DNA of 32,664 bases from Thermoflexus hugenholtzii JAD2 (GTDB taxonomy: Bacteria; Chloroflexota; Anaerolineae; Thermoflexales; Thermoflexaceae): the NCBI RefSeq assembly GCF_900187885.1, contig NZ_FYEK01000031.1, positions 1-32,664 of the forward strand, written 5' to 3'. The first letter of the stretch is position 1, and each line of letters starts with the position of its first letter. Of the stretch, positions 22,950 through 29,412 are shown in pieces. Both the position numbers and the translations under genes were made by a program. The notes under the pieces are model-generated. The model did not search any database. It was not told the DNA's origin and saw only the letters and a program-made list of their open reading frames with translations.

Positions 22950-23642
22950 ATGCCGCAGCCCGGACTGCATGGTCTGTTCGCCCTGGGCGTCCTTCGGCTC
23001 CGTCCGGCTCCCCGGGGGTTCGCCTTGGGGTTGATGGCCGGGGCCCTGCTGCCTGATCTGGATACATACCCTCAGGGCATCGCGGTGGTGCTGGGAATGG
23101 ATCCGGCTCGGGCAGAGGCGCTGTTCCATCGCACCCTGACCCACTCCCTCTTTTTCGCCATCGGCGTCGCCCTGGCGCTGGCCGGCAGCGCCCGCCTTCG
23201 CGGGGATCGCGCACAGATGGCGTTCGCTGGAGGATGGCTCCTGGGAAGCGTGGGGCTACACATCCTCCCCGATTTGCTCGCCTGGTTCGATGGCGTGGGG
23301 ATCCTCTGGCCCTTGTGGTCGGTGAACCTGTGGGCGGGCGTGGCCCTGCCCCATCCGGTTCCGAACCTGTTGCGGGCGATGAACTTCTACGCCTTTGCAG
23401 CCTATCTCTTCGCCCTGGGGAAAGAGGCCCGGCGTCGTGGCATGGACAGGAGGGGGCTCATCTCTCTGAGGAAAGAGGTGAAGGTCCAACTGGGGCTTGG
23501 CGCCCTGTTCACCCCTCTGGCCCTTCTTCTTCCGACATCGCAGTATAACCTCCTCGATGGCGCTGCCTTCCTCCTCTGGGCTTATCCCCGCGTCCTCTGG
23601 ATCACATGGCGGATGCGGAGCGTCATCGAGGCGATGGGCTGA
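22950..23642 (+). CDS. YdjM-like membrane-bound metal-dependent hydrolase
   Basis: A 230-residue integral membrane protein of the YdjM/PF04307 family. The motif L-L-P-D-L-D (about residues 33-38) and H-R-T-L-T-H-S-L (about 60-67) supply Asp and His residues that could bind metal; another conserved H-I-L-P-D-L is near residue 108. Around five hydrophobic segments are seen. Family members are annotated as membrane-bound metal-dependent hydrolases, without a firmly established reaction. It follows the binding-protein gene by 32 bases and probably ends this operon. The 190 bases after it hold only a loose CCCGGCT/AGCCGGG inverted repeat and no clear promoter for the muramidase gene. Confidence 0.83.
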   Translation: MPQPGLHGLFALGVLRLRPAPRGFALGLMAGALLPDLDTYPQGIAVVLGMDPARAEALFHRTLTHSLFFAIGVALALAGSARLRGDRAQMAFAGGWLLGSVGLHILPDLLAWFDGVGILWPLWSVNLWAGVALPHPVPNLLRAMNFYAFAAYLFALGKEARRRGMDRRGLISLRKEVKVQLGLGALFTPLALLLPTSQYNLLDGAAFLLWAYPRVLWITWRMRSVIEAMG

Positions 23643-23832
23643 ACGGAGCCTGACCGCGCAGTGAAAAAGCGCCCTACCCTTTCCCCTCCCGGCTGCTCCT
23701 CATCCCTCATCCCGCACCCCTGATCCGGCCCCGAGCCGGGAAGATGGAGCGACCGTGGTGCCTATCATTTTTATGAGCGAAAACGCATCTTGCGAGATCC
23801 GACTTTGGGAAACGCTCTGAGGGAGGCCGGTT

Positions 23833-24762
23833 ATGGAAAAGGGTCTGCAGATCGATCTGGAGGGGATACGGGAGGTGATCCGGCAGCTGCGGGCGTGGGC
23901 CCCCGTCTGGGAGGAGACCTTCCGGCGGGCCCAGCGGGTGGGGATCGCCCTGGTGCGGACGGTCCGCGCGGTCCCCGGGCGGCGGTTCGAGGAGGAGACA
24001 GAGGGCCCCAAGGGACGTCTGAGCCAGGCGGCGGAGCGGGTGCGGATCCTGGCCGACACCATGGAGCAGGCCCTCCTCCACCTGGAGGCGGCCTTCCTGC
24101 AGGCGGCCCAGATGGTGGAGCGCGCGGGGGAAAGCGTTGGGGAGGGGGCGCTCCCCACGGCCGCCCTCTCGGCGTCCTTCGAGGAGGCCTACGCCTTCGT
24201 CCGCCGATGGGAAGGCGGATACGTCCACGACCCCGATGATCCCGGCGGCGCCACGAACATGGGGATCACCCAGGGCACCTATGATGCCTGGCGCCGCGAG
24301 AAGGGGTTACCTCCTCAGGACGTCCGCGCCCTCACGCCGGAGGAGGCCCGGGCCATTTACCTGGAGAGATACTGGGCGTCATCCGGGGCAGCCACCATCC
24401 CTTCTCCAGCCCTGGCCATGATCCACTTCGACACGGCGGTGAACATGGGGGTGGGGCGCGCCCGGGAGTTCCTCCAGCGGATCCAGGAGGGGGGTCGTTC
24501 CAGCCCTCGGGAGATGGTGGAAGCCTATCTGGATCTGCGGTTGAACCGCTACCTGGAGATCGCCGATCAGTACCCTTCCCAGCGGAAGTTCCTCGCGGGT
24601 TGGCTGAACCGGCTGCGGGATCTGGCCGAGGCCGCTACGGGGGAACCGGAGTTCGCGGCCTCCTTTGAGCGGAAGGTGGAGCAGGCCCTGGAGGCCCGGG
24701 CCGCCGAAGATCCCGCTTATGCGACGATCCTGGAGCGCTTCCGCAGGATGTGGAGGAGGTAA
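23833..24762 (+). CDS. GH108 muramidase with an N-terminal WXG100-like helical domain
   Basis: A 309-residue protein. Residues 118-309 form a phage-type muramidase of glycoside hydrolase family 108: W-E-G-G-Y at 126-130 with the probable catalytic Glu127, followed by D-P-D-D-P-G-G-A-T-N-M-G-I-T-Q, and then a helical part that in the family is a peptidoglycan-binding domain. Residues 1-105 are all-helical, with leucine-rich stretches around 9-50 and 64-97 that resemble WXG100/ESX-type or phage tape-measure helices; no W-x-G turn is present. There is no signal peptide or lipobox. It precedes a TPR lipoprotein by three bases. It could be an endolysin of prophage origin or a secreted effector; the N-terminal domain call is tentative. 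Confidence 0.8.
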   Translation: MEKGLQIDLEGIREVIRQLRAWAPVWEETFRRAQRVGIALVRTVRAVPGRRFEEETEGPKGRLSQAAERVRILADTMEQALLHLEAAFLQAAQMVERAGESVGEGALPTAALSASFEEAYAFVRRWEGGYVHDPDDPGGATNMGITQGTYDAWRREKGLPPQDVRALTPEEARAIYLERYWASSGAATIPSPALAMIHFDTAVNMGVGRAREFLQRIQEGGRSSPREMVEAYLDLRLNRYLEIADQYPSQRKFLAGWLNRLRDLAEAATGEPEFAASFERKVEQALEARAAEDPAYATILERFRRMWRR

Positions 24763-24765
24763 GTG

Positions 24766-26205
24766 ATGCGAACGATCCTTTTGAGCCTGATCGCCATAAG
24801 CGTGCTCGTTGGTTGTGGGTGGCCTTCCTCCCCCGAGGGAGGAACGCCCATCGTGGTGAAAGCCACGACTTCGCCAGGGCCGGAAGAGATAGGGGGAACA
24901 CCCACTGTGGTGAAGAGCCCGGCCTCCCTGACGCAGGAGAGGCTGCAGGCGCTGGAGGAGGCGATCCGAAGGGGGGAGTGGGCGGCGGCTCGGACGGCGT
25001 ATGAGGCCGCTGGCGCGCCGCCATTGCCAGCCGAGCGCCTCAACGCATGGATGGAACAGGCCCTTCGCGAGATCATCCGAGCACAGAAGAAGGGACAATA
25101 CGAGGAAGCCGATCGCATCCAGGCGGACGCCCTCGCTCTGTTGGGCCAGGGATGCCGGTGTCTGGATCCCCAGGGCGGCCTCCGCCCGGATGCTGCGCCC
25201 GCCGGCTTGCGGGTGGAATGGGTCCTGGCCCTCTCTCTGGCGGGACGGCCGGGAGGCGCGGCGCTGGGAGGCACCGAGCCCCTACCTGAGTGGGGACGGA
25301 AGTGGATCGCCGCGCGCTTCGGCCGAGAGCCGTCCACGATCCCTCCGTTGGTGGACGTGCAGATCTGTCCGATCGCCGATCACCTCTTCCTGGTCGTGGG
25401 CTTCTATATCCTCCAGCTGGACGGCCCGTTTCAGGGGGAGGCGCCCGGGCTGTCGGCGCTGCAAGAGGAGGAGCGGGATCCCGAACGGTATTACGTGCTC
25501 TGCGAGGCGGATCGCATCCAGTGGGTGAACGCGATGAGCGGAGGAAGGGGGACAGCCCTGGAGGCGGAGTGGGACGGGAAGGGCTTCCGATCGATGGGAG
25601 TGGAACGGGCGAACCCGGCCGCGGACACCTATCAGGAGGTCCGACGACATGTGGAAGCCGGGGAGCTCGAGGAGGCCCTGCGGGCGTATGAAGCGGGAGC
25701 CTTCACCCGTCGGGTGGATGAGGATCCCGAGCTGGCCACGGAGGCGTTGCGCCAGGGGCTGGCGGTGGCCCAGCGACGGGCCGAGGCCGGGGACGCAGCG
25801 GGGGCCGCGCGGGCCCTTCACGCCGCCCTCACCCTCGCCTCGATCCCCTATGAGCTGGAGGGGCCGACCTTCCTCCCCCAGGACTGGGCCATTCGGTCGC
25901 GTTCCCTGGAGGAGTGGGCCCGAGAAGCCTTCTATGGCCCCGCTCTGGATCCAGCGCTCTATCGGGAGACCCTGGCCCATTACGCCCGTTACTTAGCCCA
26001 AAGCGGAAGGGCCCGCGAGGCGGAGCCCATCCTGCGGGGTTTGATCGTCCTCTCTCCAGACTACGCGCCGGCGTATCTGGATCTGGGCGATGCCCTGTGG
26101 GACCTGGGGAAGCAGGAGGAGGCGCGGGAGTTCTACCGGCGATATCGGACGCTGCGACCTGGGGAGGAGCCGCCCCCGCGGGTGCGGGAGCGCCTGGGCC
26201 CATAG
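24766..26205 (+). CDS. TPR-containing lipoprotein of unknown function
   Basis: A 479-residue predicted lipoprotein with a lipobox L-V-G-C ending at Cys17. A linker (residues 25-60) contains an imperfect tandem repeat of 18 codons, whose G-G-T-P-x-V-V-K unit starts at 24841 and again at 24895. Residues 60-115 and 295-380 are helical; 395-465 contain at least two TPR units (Y-L-D-L-G-D-A-L-W-D-L-G). The central part has the conserved-looking C-P-I-A-D-H and Y-V-L-C segments but is not recognised. ATG 24766 has GGAGGAGGT at 24752-24760. It is probably cotranscribed with the muramidase and ends at a strong terminator. A role in envelope assembly together with the muramidase is an inference. Confidence 0.82.
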   Translation: MRTILLSLIAISVLVGCGWPSSPEGGTPIVVKATTSPGPEEIGGTPTVVKSPASLTQERLQALEEAIRRGEWAAARTAYEAAGAPPLPAERLNAWMEQALREIIRAQKKGQYEEADRIQADALALLGQGCRCLDPQGGLRPDAAPAGLRVEWVLALSLAGRPGGAALGGTEPLPEWGRKWIAARFGREPSTIPPLVDVQICPIADHLFLVVGFYILQLDGPFQGEAPGLSALQEEERDPERYYVLCEADRIQWVNAMSGGRGTALEAEWDGKGFRSMGVERANPAADTYQEVRRHVEAGELEEALRAYEAGAFTRRVDEDPELATEALRQGLAVAQRRAEAGDAAGAARALHAALTLASIPYELEGPTFLPQDWAIRSRSLEEWAREAFYGPALDPALYRETLAHYARYLAQSGRAREAEPILRGLIVLSPDYAPAYLDLGDALWDLGKQEEAREFYRRYRTLRPGEEPPPRVRERLGP

Positions 26206-26216
26206 GCGGGGTCTGG

Positions 26217-26259
26217 GGCGGGGGGCGGATGCGCATCGGTCCGCCCCCCGCCGGCTTTT
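26217..26259 (+). terminator. Intrinsic terminator after the TPR lipoprotein gene
   Basis: A 13-bp perfect stem (26217-26229 with 26240-26252) encloses a 10-base loop and is followed by GGCTTTT. It ends the transcript of the muramidase-lipoprotein pair and lies just after the convergent hicA gene. Confidence 0.8.
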
Positions 26260-26265
26260 CCCGCC

Positions 26266-26493
26266 TCAAAGGAGCTTCAGAAAGCCATCCACGCTCCATC
26301 GAGCTTGCTTCCGGATATGAGCGGGGGTTGAACGTTTCACGGGGCGGTGAGCTGGGATTGTGATCTTCAACACCTCAACACCTACCCTTTTCTGCAGACG
26401 AATATGGCTCCTGCGCTGGCGAACCACAGTCCATCCATCCCGCTGAAGCGCGCGGATGATCCCATCGTAAGGGAGGCTGGGGATCTTTGTCAC
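26266..26493 (-). CDS. hicA: HicA-type mRNA interferase toxin
   Basis: A 75-residue HicA-family (PF07927) protein. It shows the double-stranded-RNA-binding-like fold: L-x-x-D-G-W near residue 20, S-H-I-R-L with the catalytic His30, I-T-I-P-A-H and the end S-V-D-G-F-L-K-L-L. The usual Gly before Ser-His is Arg here, a modest variation. Family members cleave mRNA in translation-linked fashion and are neutralised by HicB. It starts with GTG and overlaps the hicB stop codon (GTGA), so the antitoxin is made first. The gene is intact. Confidence 0.88.
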   Translation of the reverse strand: MTKIPSLPYDGIIRALQRDGWTVVRQRRSHIRLQKRVGVEVLKITIPAHRPVKRSTPAHIRKQARWSVDGFLKLL

Positions 26494-26699
26494 AGATCGA
26501 TCTCCTCAAGCAGCGCGGCTTCGCTAAGGAGGGGAACCCGGTCATCCTCCACGGGCTCCAGATACAGCTCAATGGCCTCCCGAATGTTTCGCAGCGCCTC
26601 TTCAATCGTTTCTCCCTCACTGATGCATCCGGGTAATGAGGGCACATATACCGTATATCCACCCTCATCGCTGGGTTCCAGCACAACTTTCAGGCGCAT
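26490..26699 (-). CDS. hicB: HicB-type antitoxin
   Basis: A 69-residue HicB-family protein made of the partial RNase-H-like fold: L-x-x-S-D-E-G-G-Y-T-V-Y-V-P-S-L-P-G-C-I-S-E-G-E-T-I-E-E-A pattern through residue 34, followed by a helix E-A-L-R-N-I-R-E-A-I and a short acidic end. It lacks the C-terminal DNA-binding domain seen in longer HicB proteins, so it may not autoregulate alone. AAGGAG lies eight bases before ATG 26699. Order hicB-hicA is one of the two known arrangements. Together they form an intact type II toxin-antitoxin pair of probable horizontal origin, located between core genes. Confidence 0.88.
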   Translation of the reverse strand: MRLKVVLEPSDEGGYTVYVPSLPGCISEGETIEEALRNIREAIELYLEPVEDDRVPLLSEAALLEEIDL

Positions 26700-26735
26700 G
26701 CGAAGGCTCCTTTCCGTGCCTGGGTCACGGAAGCG

Positions 26736-26770
26736 CCCGGGCGCCTGCGCCGGAGGCCTCGGCGCCCGGG
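26736..26770 (-). terminator. Hairpin after groES, possible terminator
   Basis: CCCGGGCGCC at 26736-26745 and GGCGCCCGGG at 26761-26770 form a 10-bp stem with a 15-base loop in the gap between groES and hicB. No long T run follows on the minus strand, so termination strength is uncertain. Confidence 0.5.
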
Positions 26771-26832
26771 TTGGGGGTCTTGCGCCATCGGAATGGGATC
26801 TGCCCGACTGGGAGCCGCAGGGGGCTCGATCC

Positions 26833-27168
26833 TTATGCCTTGCGCCGGCCTTTGCGCGCGGGCTTCGGCTCCGGCAGCGTGGCCCGCGTCTCCGCGTCGT
26901 AGGCCAGCAGGTCGTTGGCGTCGAGGATGAGATACTCCACGCCGTTCACCTTCACCTCGTTCCCCGAGTATTTGGGGAACAGCACTCGATCCCCGACACG
27001 CACCTTAATGGACTCATCGTCGCCGACGGCGACCACGATCCCGACCTGGGGCTTCTCCTTGGCGGTCTCCGGGATGATCAGGCCGCTCGGCGTGCGGCTC
27101 TCCTGCTCCACCGGGCGGATGACCACCCGGCTGCCGAGGGGTTGCCACGGGAAGCGCTCCTCCGCCAT
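26833..27168 (-). CDS. groES: Co-chaperonin GroES (Hsp10)
   Basis: A 111-residue GroES. The body (residues 5-95) contains [10 protein letters not shown], the mobile loop [11 protein letters not shown] that contacts GroEL, and [12 protein letters not shown] basic tail of about 16 residues ends K-G-R-R-K-A and is longer than in E. coli GroES. ATG 27168 is chosen for the GGAGGG site; an upstream in-frame start would add 18 residues of no family likeness. No groEL gene lies beside it, and no CIRCE element was found upstream. It caps GroEL rings during folding. Confidence 0.92.
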   Translation of the reverse strand: MAEERFPWQPLGSRVVIRPVEQESRTPSGLIIPETAKEKPQVGIVVAVGDDESIKVRVGDRVLFPKYSGNEVKVNGVEYLILDANDLLAYDAETRATLPEPKPARKGRRKA

Positions 27169-27200
27169 CGCTGTTCCCTCCTCTTCATTGAAGATCCACC

Positions 27201-27243
27201 GCCGGGATCCGGAGCGATGCATGCTTCCTCTCCGGATCCCGGC
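27201..27243. other. 13-bp inverted repeat between glutaredoxin and groES genes
   Basis: GCCGGGATCCGGA at 27201-27213 and its complement at 27231-27243 make a perfect 13-bp stem with a 17-base loop. It follows the glutaredoxin gene and lies about 35 bases before the groES start. On the minus strand no T run follows, so it may be a processing site or a weak terminator; an operator role cannot be excluded. Confidence 0.5.
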
Positions 27244-27279
27244 TTCTTTGCGGCGTCAGGAGATCGCACAGCGCGTCGT

Positions 27280-27540
27280 TTACTTTTTCCTCAACCCGAG
27301 CAACGCGTCGATCTGGGGTCGGTTGAAGCCGATGACGATTTTACCACCGATATCCAGCACCGGCACGCCCATCTGGCCGGTGCGGCGCACCAGGTCGCGG
27401 GCCGCCGCCGCATCCCGGCTGACATCGACCTCCTTGAAGGGCACCCCCCGTTGTCGGAGGTATTCTTTGGCGGCCCGGCACCACGGGCAATTGGGCGTGG
27501 TGAAGATGATCACCCGAGGCCATTTCCCGGTCCCCGCCAT
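27280..27540 (-). CDS. Glutaredoxin-family protein
   Basis: An 86-residue glutaredoxin/NrdH-like protein. The redox motif C-P-W-C is at residues 18-21 after I-I-F-T-T-P-N, and G-V-P-V-L-D with the cis-Pro at residue 60 completes the active site. The final I-D-A-L-L-G-L is typical of Grx-like YruB/UXX-star proteins. It would reduce protein disulfides or mixed thiols in the cytoplasm. ATG 27540 is chosen for GGAGGAG six bases upstream; the longer frame adds 17 residues without family likeness. It lies upstream of groES and could be cotranscribed with it, although a hairpin lies between them. Confidence 0.88.
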   Translation of the reverse strand: MAGTGKWPRVIIFTTPNCPWCRAAKEYLRQRGVPFKEVDVSRDAAAARDLVRRTGQMGVPVLDIGGKIVIGFNRPQIDALLGLRKK

Positions 27541-27734
27541 CGCGGCTCCTCCTCGGAAACCAGAAGGTTTGCCTCCGGACGGGCCATCCACGCCCAGAGG
27601 GGCGTCGAGAGCGGCCGATCGCCCGGATGAATTCTCAATATTTTAGATGCCCGAAGGCCTGAAGGGGTGACACGATCCGGAGGGCCGAGGGCGCGATCCC
27701 GCATGGATCTTCGCGCATGGCCCAGGCGCGTGAT
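27541..27734. other. Divergent intergenic region, no gene recognised
   Basis: No gene is supported in 27541-27868. The first part holds a possible minus-strand -10, TAAAAT at 27645-27640, for the glutaredoxin gene, without a convincing -35. The remainder up to the slyD promoter shows nothing distinctive. Confidence 0.4.
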
Positions 27735-27763
27735 TTGCTTTTCACAGCAGCTTCGGTTATGAT
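27735..27763 (+). promoter_or_regulatory. Sigma-A promoter of slyD
   Basis: TTGCTT at 27735-27740 and TATGAT at 27758-27763 are spaced by exactly 17 bases. Transcription would begin near 27770, giving a structured leader of about 100 bases before the slyD start. Confidence 0.65.
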
Positions 27764-27776
27764 AAGGGCAACCGCG

Positions 27777-27851
27777 CTGCCGGTTTTGCGGCAGGGGCTT
27801 TTCGCAAGAGGGGCGCTCTTCCGTAAGCCGGGAGGCGCCCCTTTTAACTTT
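27777..27851 (+). promoter_or_regulatory. slyD leader with a terminator-like hairpin before the ribosome site
   Basis: Two hairpins occupy the leader. The first, CTGCCG/CGGCAG, is at 27777-27794. The second, GGGGCGC at 27810-27816 with GCGCCCC at 27835-27841, extends inward through CTTCC/GGGAG and is followed by TTTTAACTTTT, the form of an intrinsic terminator. The slyD ribosome site CCGGAGG begins within about ten bases of the T tract. A further GGGGC at about 27795-27799 could compete for the 3' arm, so an alternative fold is possible. No known riboswitch class was recognised. Confidence 0.6.
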
Positions 27852-27868
27852 TCCGGAGGTTCAAACCC

Positions 27869-28354
27869 ATGCTGCAAGAGCGATTGACGGTCCAGGACAA
27901 CATGGTGGTGACCCTGGCCTACACCCTTCGCCTGAAGGACGGCCGGGTGGTGGAGTCGTCCGAGGAAAGCGAGCCCATCACGTTCATCCAGGGTGCCGGC
28001 GAGATCCTCCCCGCCCTGGAGGAAGCCCTCTACGGAATGGCCGTGGGGGAGGAGAAGGAGGTCTGGCTGGCCCCTGAGGACGCGTATGGGCCACGGCGCG
28101 CGGACGCCTATCAGGTGGTTCCCCGCAGCGAGTTCCCCGAGGATTTCCCGCTGGCCCCGGGCGTCGGCTTGTATGTCTACACCGAAACCGGCGAGGCGTT
28201 CCCGGCCTACATCGCAGAGGTGGGGCCGGACACGGTCACTCTCGATTTCAATCACCCCTTGGCCGGGGAGGAGCTCCATTTCACGGTGAAGATCCTGGCC
28301 CTGCGTCCGGCGACCCCTGAGGAGCTGGAGCACGGCCATCCCCACGAGGGCTGA
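27869..28354 (+). CDS. slyD: FKBP-type peptidyl-prolyl isomerase, SlyD-like
   Basis: A 161-residue SlyD-type FKBP. The FKBP half begins M-V-V-T-L-A-Y-T-L and contains E-S-S-E-E-S-E-P-I-T-F-I-Q-G-A-G-E-I-L-P-A-L-E; the inserted IF chaperone domain occupies about residues 70-125; L-D-F-N-H-P-L-A-G near residue 126 is a SlyD hallmark. The C-terminus carries only a short H-G-H-P-H tail in place of the long His-rich metal-binding tail of E. coli SlyD. The protein acts as a folding catalyst and chaperone, possibly in nickel handling. CCGGAGG precedes ATG 27869 by about nine bases. Confidence 0.92.
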   Translation: MLQERLTVQDNMVVTLAYTLRLKDGRVVESSEESEPITFIQGAGEILPALEEALYGMAVGEEKEVWLAPEDAYGPRRADAYQVVPRSEFPEDFPLAPGVGLYVYTETGEAFPAYIAEVGPDTVTLDFNHPLAGEELHFTVKILALRPATPEELEHGHPHEG

Positions 28355-28398
28355 TCTCCGGCCGATCGCGTTTCTCCCACCGGCCGGTGCCTCCCCGA

Positions 28399-28536
28399 TT
28401 CGGGGCGTCCCGCTGAGAAACAGCGCTTTCCGGAACGCCCCGAACGGCGATAAGATATCGGGGGTAGGTCTTCCTGCGGTTTGCAAGCCCCCAGCTCCCC
28501 TCCCGCATTAGGACGTTCGGCCGATCGGGAGGGGAG
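28399..28536 (+). promoter_or_regulatory. Three successive GC-rich hairpins before the MoeB/ThiF gene
   Basis: Hairpin 1 pairs TTCGGGGCGT (28399-28408) with ACGCCCCGAA (28435-28444), enclosing a small CGCTG/CAGCG hairpin. Hairpin 2 pairs GGGGG (28460-28464) with CCCCC (28488-28492). Hairpin 3 pairs CTCCCCTCCCG (28495-28505) with CGGGAGGGGAG (28526-28536). Hairpin 1 may serve as the slyD transcript end, though no T run follows. A weak -10, TAAGAT at 28451-28456, would place hairpins 2 and 3 in the leader of the next gene. Confidence 0.45.
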
Positions 28537-28560
28537 GATCTTTCGCCGGAGTCGGTGAGG

Positions 28561-29379
28561 ATGTTCCCGCTGAGCGAGGAGCAGATCCGCCGCTATGCTC
28601 GGCACATCGTCCTGCCAGGGGTGGGCGGGCGTGGGCAGCGCCGGCTGCTGCAAAGCCGGGTGCTGCTCATCGGGGTAGGGGGGCTCGGATCCCCCATCGC
28701 CCTCTATCTGGCCGCCGCCGGGGTGGGCACCATCGGGATCATCGATCCCGACGTGGTGGATCTCAGCAACCTGCAGCGCCAGGTCCTCTTCCGCACAGAG
28801 GACCTCGGGCGCCCGAAGGCGGAGGTCGCTCGGGAGCGGCTTCAGGCCCTGAACCCGGATGTGCAGGTGATCCCCTATGTGACCCGCTTCACGGCTGCCA
28901 ACGCCCGCCAGCTGGTTGCAGACTACGACCTGATTATCGATGGAAGCGACAACTTCCCCACGAAGTATCTGGCCAGCGACGTGTGTGTCTGGGAGCGGAA
29001 GCCGCTGATCTGGGGGGCGATCTTCCAATATGAGGGGCAGGTCAGCATGGTCCCGCCGGGTGGGCGCCCGTGCTATCGCTGTCTGCTGCCTACTCCGCCG
29101 CCTCCGGATCTGATCCCGGATTGCCAGCAGGCAGGCGTCTTGGGCGCGGTCCCCGGAGCCATCGGGGCGCTCCAGGCCCTGGAGGCCCTGAAGTGGTTGC
29201 TCGGGCTGGGGACCTCCCTGGCCGGCCGGCTGCTGGTCTTTGATGGGCTCCGGGCGGAATGGCTGAGCGTTCAGGTGGAGCGCCGTCGGGATTGTCCGGT
29301 GTGCGGAGATCACCCCACGCTCTTCGAGCCCATCGATTACGAGGTGTTCTGCGGCCTGGCCCCGCGAACGCCCGCGTGA
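28561..29379 (+). CDS. ThiF/MoeB/HesA-family adenylyltransferase
   Basis: A 272-residue E1-like adenylyltransferase. The nucleotide loop G-V-G-G-L-G-S is at residues 38-44, D-P-D-V-V-D-L-S-N-L-Q-R-Q at 62-74, and a conserved Lys86 follows. Zinc Cys pairs are C-Y-R-C (171, 174) and C-P-V-C (245, 248). A further Cys in P-D-C-Q-Q-A-G-V-L-G matches the ThiF/MoeB catalytic-Cys region. These enzymes adenylate the C-terminus of a small ubiquitin-like sulfur carrier (MoaD or ThiS). No rhodanese domain is fused. The carrier is not in the window, so MoeB and ThiF cannot be separated. ATG 28561 lies nine bases after GGAG; GTG 28555 is an alternative. Confidence 0.9.
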   Translation: MFPLSEEQIRRYARHIVLPGVGGRGQRRLLQSRVLLIGVGGLGSPIALYLAAAGVGTIGIIDPDVVDLSNLQRQVLFRTEDLGRPKAEVARERLQALNPDVQVIPYVTRFTAANARQLVADYDLIIDGSDNFPTKYLASDVCVWERKPLIWGAIFQYEGQVSMVPPGGRPCYRCLLPTPPPPDLIPDCQQAGVLGAVPGAIGALQALEALKWLLGLGTSLAGRLLVFDGLRAEWLSVQVERRRDCPVCGDHPTLFEPIDYEVFCGLAPRTPA

Positions 29380-29412
29380 GGCAGAGCGAGAAGCGCTCAA
29401 CAGGAGGAGGGG

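Noticed and set aside
27169-27280. A CIRCE heat-shock operator upstream of groES
   Set aside because: No TTAGCACTC-N9-GAGTGCTAA-like repeat is present; the inverted repeat at 27201-27243 has a different sequence.
28399-28470. TPP-riboswitch-like words CTGAGA and GATAA before the MoeB/ThiF gene
   Set aside because: The CCTGAUC-like segment and the proper helix order of the TPP fold are absent, so the words look coincidental.
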